DNA from: Amia ocellicauda
Taxonomy: Eukaryota; Chordata; Actinopteri; Amiiformes; Amiidae
DNA length: 64,000 nucleotides
NCBI RefSeq assembly: GCF_036373705.1
Contig: NC_089858.1
Span: forward strand, 18,402,249 to 18,466,248
Reading direction: 5' to 3'
Shown here: positions 1 through 12,200 of the stretch, one piece after another
Numbering within the stretch: the first letter of the stretch is position 1
Layout of the letters: every line of letters begins with the position of its first letter
Notes under the pieces: generated by a model
Told to the model about the DNA's origin: nothing
What the model saw: the letters and a program-made list of their open reading frames with translations, nothing else
Database searches by the model: none
Program-made: the position numbers and the translations under genes

Positions 1-239
1 TATATATATAGCACTATACGTGTATTATCGAAATCAAAACCAACAAAACGTGTAAAAAAATATCAACTGTAAAGATATTATAAATGACCCCAGGGCGGAC
101 TGTACTATTTTCCCAGTTGGAAAGGGGGGGGGGTAGTGACACTGCAGCCTCGTTCTAGCAGGAACCAGTGAAGGGGGGTGGGCTGCAGGATATCTTAAAA
201 ATAAAACATTTTGATTATGTTTTCTGTGGAAAACCGAGT

Positions 240-470
240 TGACGTGTTTTTGTAAATGCCCAGCCCCCGGGATCGCCGCGGTTAAAACGCAGTCGCTCCG
301 GTGCCGTCTGTGGCCGCGCTGTGCGCCGAGCGGAGCGGCTTGTTTGTGTTGTTTTTTTCTCTCCTTCCGGGGGGGGGCTGCGGTGTCGCGAGCCCGAGCT
401 CGAGCTCAAGAAGATGGCGCTGTGAGCGCGCGCGAGAGGCTCGTCGCCATTTTGTATTGAAAATCAAACC
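240..470 (+). promoter_or_regulatory. CNOT1: CNOT1 core promoter (GC-rich, TATA-less)
   Basis: This is a GC- and CpG-rich island in otherwise AT-rich sequence, just upstream of the first CNOT1 splice donor. A YY1-like motif (AAGATGGCG) lies at 411-419 and a reverse-strand YY1-like motif (GCCATTTT) begins at 446. Both are typical near the start sites of housekeeping genes. No TATA box is seen within this stretch. The exact start site is not visible; around 400-430 is inferred. Confidence 0.6.
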
Positions 471-571
471 GACCTGGGAGAGAGAGAGAGAGACGTTTTA
501 TTTTTTTAAACTACTCGGGGAGGAGTAAAAAATAAGAAATGACCTTCAGAAAATAAATCGAGAGAAGCAAG
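411..571 (+). other. CNOT1: CNOT1 non-coding exon 1 (5' UTR)
   Basis: The stretch ends in a good splice donor (AAGCAAG, then GTAATG) at 571/572. It contains no usable CNOT1 start codon. The second UTR piece probably begins after the acceptor ATTACACAG, at about 3065, and runs into the start codon at 3250. The left boundary is a guess from the promoter motifs. Confidence 0.45.
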
Positions 572-3064
572 GTAATGGTGTAATGGCTCCGGTACACAAT
601 TTACTGATCTTTTATTTGTCTGTGTTTGATATTTCAAGGGAAAAACAAAGCATGCGGAATCCAGATAGGGTTGACAAAGTTAAGTGCTCCCACCGAGGGT
701 CTAAACCGACACGAAAGTTGATTTTATTTTCTCACTCATGATTCTCATCTACATGAGGTTTTCACTGATTTGATCATTTCACATTGACTTGATCGCATGG
801 TTGGAGGCTGGGGCTGTTCTTCAGAGCAATATAGACGAATCCCACTAAATAACCGGATTACTGCTCTGCTTTTTCCACCCTCCGCTGGATGAAATCTTTA
901 AGAAAGAAACAAAGGCTTTTAGAAGAGGTGGGGCCCTGTAAAGCCAAATACAATTATCACTGGAGTTTTTACAAATGTTATGTATTGAATACTGATTTAC
1001 CAGTTTTCTATTTCCTTGAATATCTTCCCTGTCTTGTCTAAATCGTTTCAATCAGAAGGCTTCTTTTATTGAACATTTTAACGAAACCTCAATACAAACC
1101 TATTGTACATCACCTTCACACAGTACTGACAGTTTGGAAACTAGTAAACCATTTAGGGTTTATTCGGGTCTCTTATTATTCAACGTTTTTTTCCCTGGTG
1201 TTTAAAAGAAAACCCTCAATGTACCAATACCTTGAGTTATATTACCGTTGGTAGGTACTGCTTTCGAAGAGGAAATTGTATTGTTACTACAATTGGAAGT
1301 TTAATTGATTTTACACCAAAACAATTTTGGCTTTTGTTAGATACGACGCCCTTTAAAACGAGTTAAGAAGTGCATATTGTAAAGTAAGGTGTCCGTTTCA
1401 GCAAGCTGTCTGCCTTTAGTCTGGTAAGAATCTCCACTACTGATCTCTTTAATGGTTTAATACTGAACATGACTTATAGTAATGTAGTACATAGTATTTT
1501 CCTTGGGTGATAATAAGTAATATCTTTGGTTAAAAGGCAGTACAAACTTTGAACTATCAAGTGGATTCAACATCTGAGACTTTAGCAAGTGATATAACAA
1601 ATCATGCAAGTCTACATGTATTGGCTATACGTATTATTGGAAAATATCACATTCAAAATCATATTTAAATGTTATGATCTTATTAATGTATAAGTATATA
1701 TCCGTTTGATCACATGTTTAAACGATATGGAAAATGTTGTATTCTTTATAAGAGGCCACTTTTTATTATTTATTTTTGACAGCATTCTTTCCTCTTAAAT
1801 CCGGTAAATGAATGCGAAATAGACTTAACGTCTCAGCTGAATCGTCTGTATAGTGATTATTGTACATTTTACAAAGCCTTTTCGACCACACTAATTGCAA
1901 GCTCAGAATAAAAAACCGACTTTACACGTTTTGTGGAAATATGAGATGTAGTGGGTTAGGCCTAGGTTACTTTTTTTTTTTTTTTGTATGTATGTATAAA
2001 GGCAAAACGGCAGCTGTATTGTTTCAAAGTAAGTCGGCACACTAGAGAAACACACGTCTGCTGAAACAGTTTACACTTTCTTTCAGGTTTCAGTGTTGCA
2101 ATGTTCATGTTTCTTGCTCCTGCCTACTGAGTCACTCGGGGGCGCAGGCCTCGGGCCTAGTGAGGACTGAACCAAAGGGCTGGCCGGGTTGTTTTGAACA
2201 CAGGGGGCAAACGATTGAGTTAGTCAGCGTGAATATCGTACTTTCTTATATTGTGTTTCTCTGGTTAACACACGGTGGTTGAGTTTATTTTTTATTTTTT
2301 ATTCCCTATCAAAGAGAATCCGTGTATCGTAAATGAGTTCAAATACACGTGTGATGGGGTCATGGCAGTTAATTATTTTTGTGTGAACCAGATTTTTGAA
2401 CACTACGTCCTGTTTTTAATAACTAAACTTTTTTTTTTTTTTTATCTGGCGTTCACAGTGGTTCAGCGTTTGTTTGCAATGACCTGTCAGCCAAATGTTT
2501 GTGTGTAGCTGTTAAATGCCTGGTCTGAAAAGACTTCAGTGCTCCTCCTTGGAATTGTTACCAACATCTAACAGTCTATAAATTAACGTTTTAAATTTGA
2601 TTTAATTATATATAAGAAAATGGAAAAATGGCAAAAAGGTGGTCTATTATATGCAAAACTATTTTACTAGATCGAGGTTTTAATGTGTGTGTGTGTGTGT
2701 GTGTATATATACACATTTTAAGAGTTCTGTTGAGTGACATTGTTAATTAGTGCTTTTTCAAATCAGATACTACAAGAAACCCTCTGATTCTTCAAAGCTA
2801 AATATAGACTAGCCTTTATTCCTGTAGAGCTTACTGGGTTACCTGGGCATCCTGTTCCCCTAGGATGGTATCCAGGCCAACGCCTACTGCTTGTGAGATT
2901 GGTGTTCTGTGCTGGTCTGAGTGGTTCTGTTTAGTGAGGTATTGATTTTATATGACATGAAGCTGTTTTGGCAGAAAAACAATAGCCTGTGTGTGAAGAG
3001 ATGACTTCAACTTAAAATTACATTTAATACAAATGTTTAAAAATAAATTTGTTTCATTACACAG
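572..3064 (+). other. CNOT1 intron 1, no gene recognised
   Basis: AT-rich intronic sequence between the non-coding exon and the exon with the start codon. The short open frames here are not conserved-looking and have no support. A GT/TA microsatellite lies near 2684-2712. I see no transposon ends and no RNA gene. Confidence 0.6.
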
Positions 3065-3249
3065 ATGCCAAACTTGATGTTGGACTGAGGGAACTTACAC
3101 CACACTATAAACCAGAGGAATACACCTGCCTATTAACCAGATTCTACACCTTTTGGTAAAAGAAAAATTGACCTATCTCTGAGGTGACTAAAGGGGAATA
3201 ATGGTGATTTTGCGCCGGGCTCGGCCGCCTGCTTCCGCCCCGACCAGCA

Positions 3250-6200
3250 ATGAATCTTGACTCGCTCTCGCTGGCCTTGTCTCAAATCAGTTACCTGGTG
3301 GACAATTTGACAAAGAAAAACTACAGAGCCAGCCAGCAGGAAATACAGCATGTGAGTATTTTCCAACACACTAACCCTTTCATAGAGTCCTTGTCATTCA
3401 TGAAGATCTTGTATTGCTGCCTACACCTGTACTAAATTATCAGTAGTGTTTCTACTCTGCCAGTAGTTTGTATAAAAAAATGTTATCTGTGCAAATTAAA
3501 ATGGTACTGTTCAAACTGAGCTTCTTTATTCTTGGTTAGTTTCTGATTAGGACAAAGGAATTTGTCTCGAATGCATCTAAACAAAAACACTATGGATAGA
3601 TTATTCTTTGTTGAAGTATACTTTTTTCATTGTGTCTATTCGTAAAATGGTTCCGGTAATTGTGTAGTGTGGCTGACTGCTTTAAATAAGTCAATATCCA
3701 GTTAACTGAAATGGTCTGAATCTGCATAGCGGTCTCCTTGTCCCATTCATTTTGTAAAGGTGAGGAAGGGCAGTTATTCTAAAATGTGATTGTAACCTTG
3801 CCATACCCATTTAAATGAATCCATGTTGTGCTTTGAATCATGTTGGTTTCAGTGAATCATCAATAAAGGAATTTGTATTTTTCTGGCCTTTCTTTACAGG
3901 TATGGTGTAATCTGGGGTGGAAATTTTGTTTATGTACATATTGAAAAATAATTTTTTAGTACCCCTCTTGAAACTTTGGTATAAAAGGGTTTATCTGGGA
4001 TATTCCCTTTCCAGCTCTAGGTGGATACATATGAATTATAAATTAAATAAGCTTTTAATCATGTTTATTTTATTTAGTATTATTATATGATATACACAGG
4101 CCATGTCCTGTTAAATGATCCCTGCCCCCTCCCACCACTCATTGCGTTAAATAATGCTACACCACTAATACCATTTACCCATATGGTATGTTGATGACTG
4201 AAAATTACAAGTGCAGTGCTTTGGTTGTGTAAAATGTCTCAGAATACAGTTTTCGTTATTATTTCTTCCCACTTTCTTTCAAAAAACAATTAATTCATAC
4301 CTCCTAAATTTAAACTTTAAACATTATGGTAAGGATAACATACAATCAATGGGAACCTTTTTTGTGTGTGTATCTAAAAGTTTAATTTCACGTTTTAGAT
4401 TGTGAATCGACACGGCCCCGAGGCAGACAGGCATCTACTACGCTGTCTCTTCTCGCATGTGGATTTCAGTGGCGATGGTAAAAGCAGTGGCAAAGATTTT
4501 CATCAGGTAATTTTTGTGAAATTAAGTGAGATGGGTAAAAACATGCCTTGGAAAGCCAATGGCAAAGCCTTGACATAGATGCAGCCCTGAAGGTCAGGGA
4601 ATTTCAATCTCCTACTTTCAATTTTCTGTTTAGACCCTGTTGTGATGACATCCTCCTTAACCTTGTTTGTATTTTTTTTTTTTTCCTTCCGCTTTCTCCA
4701 TCTTTTTTTCCCTATTTGCCCAAGACACAGTTTCTGATCCAGGAGTGTTCATCGCTTATCACTAAGCCGAACTTTATCTCAACGCTCTGCTACGCCATTG
4801 ACAATCCCCTACACTATCAGAAGGTAGGAATTTTGTATGCCTGTATGTGATTTTTATTTTATGAATGCTTGTATGGTTTTCTGTGAAGCAAAGTTTGCAC
4901 ACCTATATATACACACTATACATTTATAGCAGTTTTATGATTATGATGTTTTTATACACTTGTTTCCCCCCCCTCCCTTTCAGAGTTTGAAACCTTCACC
5001 CCATTTGTTTACTCAGTTGAGTAAAGTTCTCAAGTTGAGCAAGGTCCAGGAGGTAAGACTTTATTTCCCTTTAAAATCCCCAAGCCTTTTTGCATGTGTA
5101 GGTTTTTTTTCTGAAGTGCTACTTGAAAGAAAAGTGCACTGAATGAAAAATGTTTTACGTGGTTTTCAATAAAATTTCTAAATTGTCTTCATAGGTCATT
5201 TTTGGCCTTGCCTTGTTGAACTCCTCCAGCTCTGATCTCAAAGGGTTTGGTAAGTAAAGGTTTTTATGATTGGAAGAGTATGTCTTTCACTATTTAAACA
5301 TTTGCAGATAAATTGCAATGTCTACTGAACACACTCAAAGCACTAAATTATAGATTTGTGGAAAATTAAGAGCATTTGATACACTAGTATCCATCCCTTT
5401 TAGTTGTCGTAATTGTATCAGGGTGGTGATTGTCAATTTCCGAGTTTACCCTTTTGGTTCTAATTAGTATTTCCAACTTAAATGTAAGCCTGGAAAGCAC
5501 TGCACAAACTCATGTAAGTATGCTTTTTAAAACGAATGCATTATAATCCAGTTGCTGATTTTTTCACCAGCTGCCCAGTTTGTTAAACAGAAGCTCCCTG
5601 ATCTTCTGCGCTCATACGTGGACGCAGACCTCGGGGGAAACCAAGAAGGTGGCTTCCAAGATATTGCCATAGAGGTGCTGCACCTGCTCCTGTCCCATCT
5701 CCTCTTTGGACAGAAGGGAGCCTCTGGGGTTGGACAGGAACAGATTGACGCTTTTCTGAAGACTCTGTGCAGAGGTGAGTGGTCTTTGTTGTATGTTGAG
5801 CATGCTGCCTATCAACACAGTAGGCAGTTTGACTTGCTTTTGATCTGTTGTAAAGCTTGAGTGGTTTATTTTTCTAAAATCAATACGGCTGAACAGTATG
5901 ACCAGGCCAAGCTCTCAGCATTCTCGATGTAGCTATAAATAATCTGAGACTCTATCATAGAAGATATGACTGCAATAATAGTACTTCTCTGTAAGAAGGG
6001 GGGAACTGCATCAAAATTGTTCAATGTTTACCCCCCCAGTTAGCTGTAGAGCTTGCTGATTTATATACAACACTTTACATGACGCTGACCATAGAACAAG
6101 ATCAGATTGAACAAATCTTGATTGGTGTAGGTTTATTGTGCTGCAAATTTAGTAGCAATAAAAACTTGCCATGGTGCGTTTAATTGTCCAAACAAAAAAA

Positions 6201-9200
6201 CAGCAGTCAACCTGTTCACCTGTTTTATCATTAGCAAAAAGGAAAAGATGAGACTTCTGCTACAGTTTTATGTATGAATGTTAATTACATTGCAAATGCA
6301 TCAGCCTTAATGCACTTGCCTTAAATGTGTCCCTGCTGTACTGAATTTCTAGGCTAGTGTTTTACAGACTTGCTTATTCTGTTGCAGATTTCCCGCAGGA
6401 GCGCTGTCCTGTGGTGCTTGCACCACTGCTTTACCCTGAAAAACGGGACATTCTGATGGACAGGATCCTGCCAGAGTCTGGAGGGATAGCCAAGACGATG
6501 ATGGAGAGTTCGCTTGCCGAGTTTATGCAAGAAGTTGGCTATGGCTTTTGTGCAAGGTAGCATATTTTAACTTGTCTACTAAATCTATTTAAGTAGATCC
6601 TAAAGAGTTGTATGTTACTTAAACTTACTGTGAAAGATTTAAGTAAAAATACATAATGTAGAAAGGAGAATTTCAGTCTTAAAAAAAAAAAAAAAAAAAA
6701 GTTTGAGATAAATGGTACTCATACCCTGGTACCCTACCTCCCCATTCGGGAGTTCCTGTGTGTTTGAATGGTGTTTGTTTCTCTGCAGTCTTGAAGAATG
6801 CCGCAATATTATCCTGCAGTATGGGGTCCGCGAGGTCACGGCCAGCCAGGTGGCCAGGGTCCTGGGGATGATGGCTCGCACTCACTCTGGACTGTCTGAT
6901 GGCATTCCCTTGCAGGTGAGGCAGTGCGTCTTTGAAATAAGTGGTAGAGCCTCATAAATGGCTCATCTTACAAAGGGAGCTGTGAAATGGGCTTCTGGGG
7001 ACATTGATTTTTTTTTTTTCTCCAGTCCATCTCTGCCCCTGGAAGCGGCATCTGGAGTGATGGCAAAGATAAGAGTGATGGGTCTCAGGCTCACACCTGG
7101 AATGTGGAAGTGTTGATTGATGTTGTTAAAGAAGTGGTAAGGGTTTGGATTTCTTCACTGAAAAATATATTCATAATTGTTAAATTCCTTTGAATCATAA
7201 ATCTGAAATGTGCTCTTCAATTTTCTTTCTCTTCAGAACCCCAATTTAAACTTCAAAGAAGTAACTTATGAACTCGATCACCCAGGCTTCATTATTCGTG
7301 ACAGCAAAGGGCTGCAGATTGTAGTGTATGGCATCCAGAGGGGACTGGGAATGGAGGTATTCCCTGTAGATCTCATCTACAGGCCGTGGAAACATGCAGA
7401 GGGCCAGGTAAGTGTATACATGTCACTCTAAATCATTTACCACTTTTACTTTGTGTGTGTATATCTTTTTTTATTTTCTAAGCCTCGCAGTCTCATGCAA
7501 GTTTAATCTTTTGTCTAGTTATCATTTATTCAACATTCCCTGATGAGCCCAGATGTCTTCTGTTTTGCGGATTACCCCTGCCACGCAGTTGCCATCGACA
7601 TTTTGAAGGCTCCTCCCGAGGATGATAACCGGGAGATAGCAACTTGGTAAGTGTGTACTTTGATGGAGATGCGGAGAGAGAATTTGACTGAGAAAGAGGA
7701 GAGCATTTGTGTTTGCAGAGTGAAAGGGGCATTACCCCCTGTGCCTCTCATAAAAGATCTTGTGAGTTAAAATTATTCCCCCGTTTTTGTGCATTTCCCT
7801 TAACAGGAAAGGCCTGGACCTTGTAGAAAGCCTGCTGCGTCTCTCTGAGGTGGGGCAGTATGAGCAAGTGAAGCAGCTGTTTAACTTCCCTATCAAGCAC
7901 TGCCCCGACATGCTGGTGTTAGCACTGCTACAGATCAGCACCTCCTGGCACACACTGCGCCATGAACTGATCTCCACCCTGATGCCAATCTTCTTGGGAA
8001 ACCACCCCAACTCTGCAATTATTTTGCACTACGCATGGCACGGACAGGTGGGTTATTCTGGATTTCTGGCGTTTGTCCCCCTGGTCAAGGTGGTTTTTTG
8101 CTTGGTGTTTACAACTAGGCTTTGCTTTATAATGTTGTCTGTTTACCAATATTGCATGCTCTTATTTTAAGTTAGCTGGTTTACTTTTTATACATTTTTG
8201 TGTGTAAAGGAGCCCACTGACCATATCTTTGCACTAATCTTGTGCTTTTATTTCAGGGACAGTCTCCCTCCATCCGTCAGCTCATCATGCACTCAATGGC
8301 AGAGTGGTACATGAGGGCGGAGCAGTATGACCAGGCCAAGCTCTCCCGCATTCTCGATGTGGCTCAGGACTTGAAGGTGCATTTTTACGCTTGAATGTGT
8401 TGTTTATTTCAGCATTGTTTAGCTAAACTGGAATAATATTGTGTAGCTAGGAAAAGCCTTTCTTTGGGATGTTGCAGAGTATTGAGAGTCAAAAACGTGT
8501 TGGCTTACAACATTCAGCTGAAACATTTTTTCACTTTTATTGTAGTCTCTATCGATGCTGCTAAATGGTACTCCATTTGCCTTTGTTATTGACCTTGCTG
8601 CACTTGCATCTCGCCGAGAATACCTCAAACTTGACAAATGGCTAACTGACAAAATTAGAGAGCATGGGGTAAGTGTATTATATCTTTATCTATCTTCAAA
8701 CATCAGAACATCTGTCAGTCTCTAATTATTCTCCAAGATTCTTATTAAAATGAAATGTAAAGAACAAATCTACCTTTTGTTTTAATATACAATATCCTCT
8801 AACATGATGCATTGATGCTTGGCATTAATAAAATGTCCCTCTTTAAAGGAGCCCTTCATCCAGGCTTGTGTGACCTTCTTAAAGCGGCGTTGTCCTTCCA
8901 TCATGGGAGGCCTGGCCCCGGAGAAAGATCAGCCCAAGAGTGCACAGCTCCCTCCTGAAACACTGGCTACCATGCTGGCATGTCTACAGTCTTGTGCAGG
9001 GTAGGTTTATTTCCACCTTTGACCCTGGGGAAAGAGGGTTGGTGACTTTGTGAAGCGCTGCCTTTCAACCTGTGGAGTTAGAAATTGGTACTTAAACAGG
9101 CCAAGCAGCAGCGCTAAAATATAGACTTGTTATAACTGGAGCCTCACAGCAAATATAACTGAGTTGCTCTTTTAAGTGCAAGTTACAGATTATAGATTCC

Positions 9201-12200
9201 CAGAGCAATATTGGCTAGCACATTCTTATTTTTGGTAAGAATGTTGTATTTGTAGTTTTTCAGTATTGCTTGAACAGGTATGTGGCTTCATAGAATTTGT
9301 ATTGATTCCAGAAAATGCCTGATGATGCCATGCAAAGTGTTGAATGTTAGACTTTAGGTGCAGTTATAATTAATGCATCTGAACTGCCAATGGTGTGGAG
9401 CAGACAGACTAAATGAGTTTAAATTTTGTAAACTGATCACTCGGCCAGATGTTTGTAAGTAGCACTAATTAGGAAAGAGATTGCTATATTCTTAACTGAT
9501 TTTATTTTCGTGTGAATTTTTAGGAGTGTGTCTCAGGAGTTGTCAGAGACCATTCTGACCATGGTAGCAAATTGTAGTAATGTCATGAACAAAGCTCGAC
9601 AGCCACCACCAGGAGTTATGCCAAAGGGACGTGCTCCTAGTACCAGCAGCCTAGACGCTATTTCCCCTGTACAGGTATCGGTCTCAGTCTCCCCTCTTCA
9701 GGTGATGGGCTTAAATTATGTATAAATATGCATATGTGTATACTAAAGTTAGAGTTCTGTAACTGCATTATTATTTTTAAGAGTTGATTTTTGTATGCGT
9801 TTTAATGCTTAATTTTCCAGTGCAGCGTGTTGCCATGCAAACGCTTACAGCTTAGAAAGCATCTGGATTTGTGGGGGAATTCATTGCAACATAAAGCTTT
9901 ATAAACGACCAGTGACACAAGATCGCACTTCCACGCAGTCAGTTATTGCTGCAAGGAAGTAATTGCTAACTGAGCTTTAGGAGGATATATGCCATCTTCT
10001 AAATTCAGCTTGATGTTGTCAGATTATAACTTATTAAATAACACATCAACAAGCTGTAATGGGCTGAAGAGGCATTTTAGGCTTTGATTTTAATGTCCTT
10101 ATGTCACCTGTCCTGTGAACACCATGACAAAGCTTTTAGCATTGTTTTAGAACTGTAATTATCAGAATACATTTTATAGTTTAGTCAGCTTGGCAAAATG
10201 TACCTGGAAGAAAGTGTTAACATGCTGGTTTATATTTAAAATGTCTCTACATATTTGAGTTTGTTCCCCCCGTTGTTTAAACATTACTGATTTGTACAAA
10301 TCCTGCTTAAGTGTTTTACTTATATATAGATTTTACATCGTTTTTCATCTTGTCCTTTCCCCTTCCCTTTCTCAGATTGACCCTCTGTCTGCTATGGGCT
10401 CACTGACAATAGGTGGCCCTGCAGCCTCTCACACACAGAGCATGCAAGGATTCCCCACAAACCTGAGCTCAGCATTCAGCAACCCACAGTCACCAGCTAA
10501 GGCCTTTCCGGCCCTAACTAATCCTAACCAGACTACGCCATTTGGCGGGATTGGAGCCCTTTCTTCACAGCTCCCAGGTGAAGAGAAGTCATCTCTGGAT
10601 TTCATAGAGCCTGCACCACACTTTAATCCCGTGTTACGTGAGTTGTGGTAACACTTTGGGATTTAAATAGTGGTATAGCAAGAACTTCATACATTCAGAG
10701 CCTCTTAATGGAGAAGTTGTTCCTTTCAATGAAAGTTACAGAATGAAATGTTACCTCTCTAAATTACAGTCATCAGTTCCCAGAGATGATTGTGTGTCCT
10801 TGTTTTGTGGTCAGGTTCTTTAGGTACGGGCAGTCTGACTGGAATAGGAGCCGGAGGACTTGGATTACCAGCAGTAAACAGTGATCCTTTCGGACAGAGG
10901 AAGATGAGTGCCTCGGGACTAAACCCCCCCACCTTCCAGCAGAGTAAGATGAAGCCTTGTAAGTGGTTGTGTCGTCTGATTGAGAGAGTGAAAGTTGTCC
11001 ACTGTATTTCCTCTGAAAACCGGTCAGTTTTTATACATGTGTATATACTGTTCCAGTCGGGGTCAATTTAAATAAACAAGTGGGTTTCGCCCATACATCT
11101 CTTTAATTTCTCTCTCTTATCTGTCTGGATATATTAAACTGTGAAGAAAAGCTGTTCCTTTGTAAAAATCAAAGAGGAAATACAGGTCAGTCTTTTTTGT
11201 TTGATACTGAGATTTCCAGGGCAACCAGCTTGAAAGAAAAGTAATCTTATATTAGTTTTAATTTGTATCAGTATTGATTTTTTACTAAATTCATATAAGC
11301 AGTGATTTAATGAAAAGTACTTTAACAAATGTAATTAACCGGTATTCAATCATGCTTTCACATCCAACTTAAATTTGTCAAACTTGATTTGCAGAATAGT
11401 TCTGTCAAGTGGATAATTTGCAACTGTTTGCCCTGTAAATTAATGAATGAATGCTTGTCTGCATGCTTTATAATCAGTATGGCACAGTCCACTAGATGTC
11501 CTGCCCTCATTACAATTGCCAATGAATTGACTGCTGCCTGCATGATTGGCTGATGTGATGTATTTTATAATAACATAAAGAAAGAGTTTCATGTGTTTCT
11601 TCTTGGTCTCCCTTCCTCTCAGCTGACCTTTCTCAGGTGTGGCCTGAGGCGAACCAGCACTTTAGCAAAGAGATCGATGATGAAGCCAACAGTTACTTCC
11701 AGCGCATCTACAACCATCCACCACACCCTACCATGTCGGTCGATGAGGTGAGACACCGGTGTCGAGTATACACCAGTGCCAGTGAAATGCCGCCCGGGAT
11801 CCGTTGCCTAATTCACGTGATTCCATTCATGTTACTTCTGTCCACAGGTCCTGGAGATGCTGCAGAGGTTCAAGGACTCCACCATTAAACGGGAACGTGA
11901 AGTGTTCAACTGCATGCTTAGGAACCTGTTTGAGGAGTACCGCTTCTTCCCTCAGTACCCCGACAAGGAGCTGCACATCACAGCCTGCCTCTTCGGGGGG
12001 ATCATCGAGAAGGGGCTAGTGACCTATATGGCCCTGGGGCTGGCCCTGCGCTATGTTCTTGAAGCCTTAAGGAAACCCTTTGGATCCAAAATGTATTACT
12101 TTGGCATTGCCGCGTTAGATAGGTTTAAAAACAGGTATGGTTTCACCCCATATTTGAATGCCTCGAATGATTTATTAGTGTGGTCTTGTTACAGTCCTTC

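Noticed and set aside
1860-2508. Short open frames in CNOT1 intron 1
   Set aside because: Low complexity, T-rich, no start context and no family resemblance.
5804-5826. 7-bp stem hairpin CTGCCTA/TAGGCAG
   Set aside because: Too short for a microRNA precursor and no supporting structure around it.
9826-10060. Hairpins AGCGT/ACGCT and CAGCTTG/CAAGCTG in a CNOT1 intron
   Set aside because: The stems do not combine into an H/ACA layout; no ACA box follows the second stem and there is no clear target.
10578-10651. In-frame extension of the CNOT1 exon 10376-10577 to a strong donor at 10637
   Set aside because: The longer exon would make the next exon read into a stop within three codons, and the shorter donor restores the conserved protein. 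It could at most be a nonsense-decay isoform.
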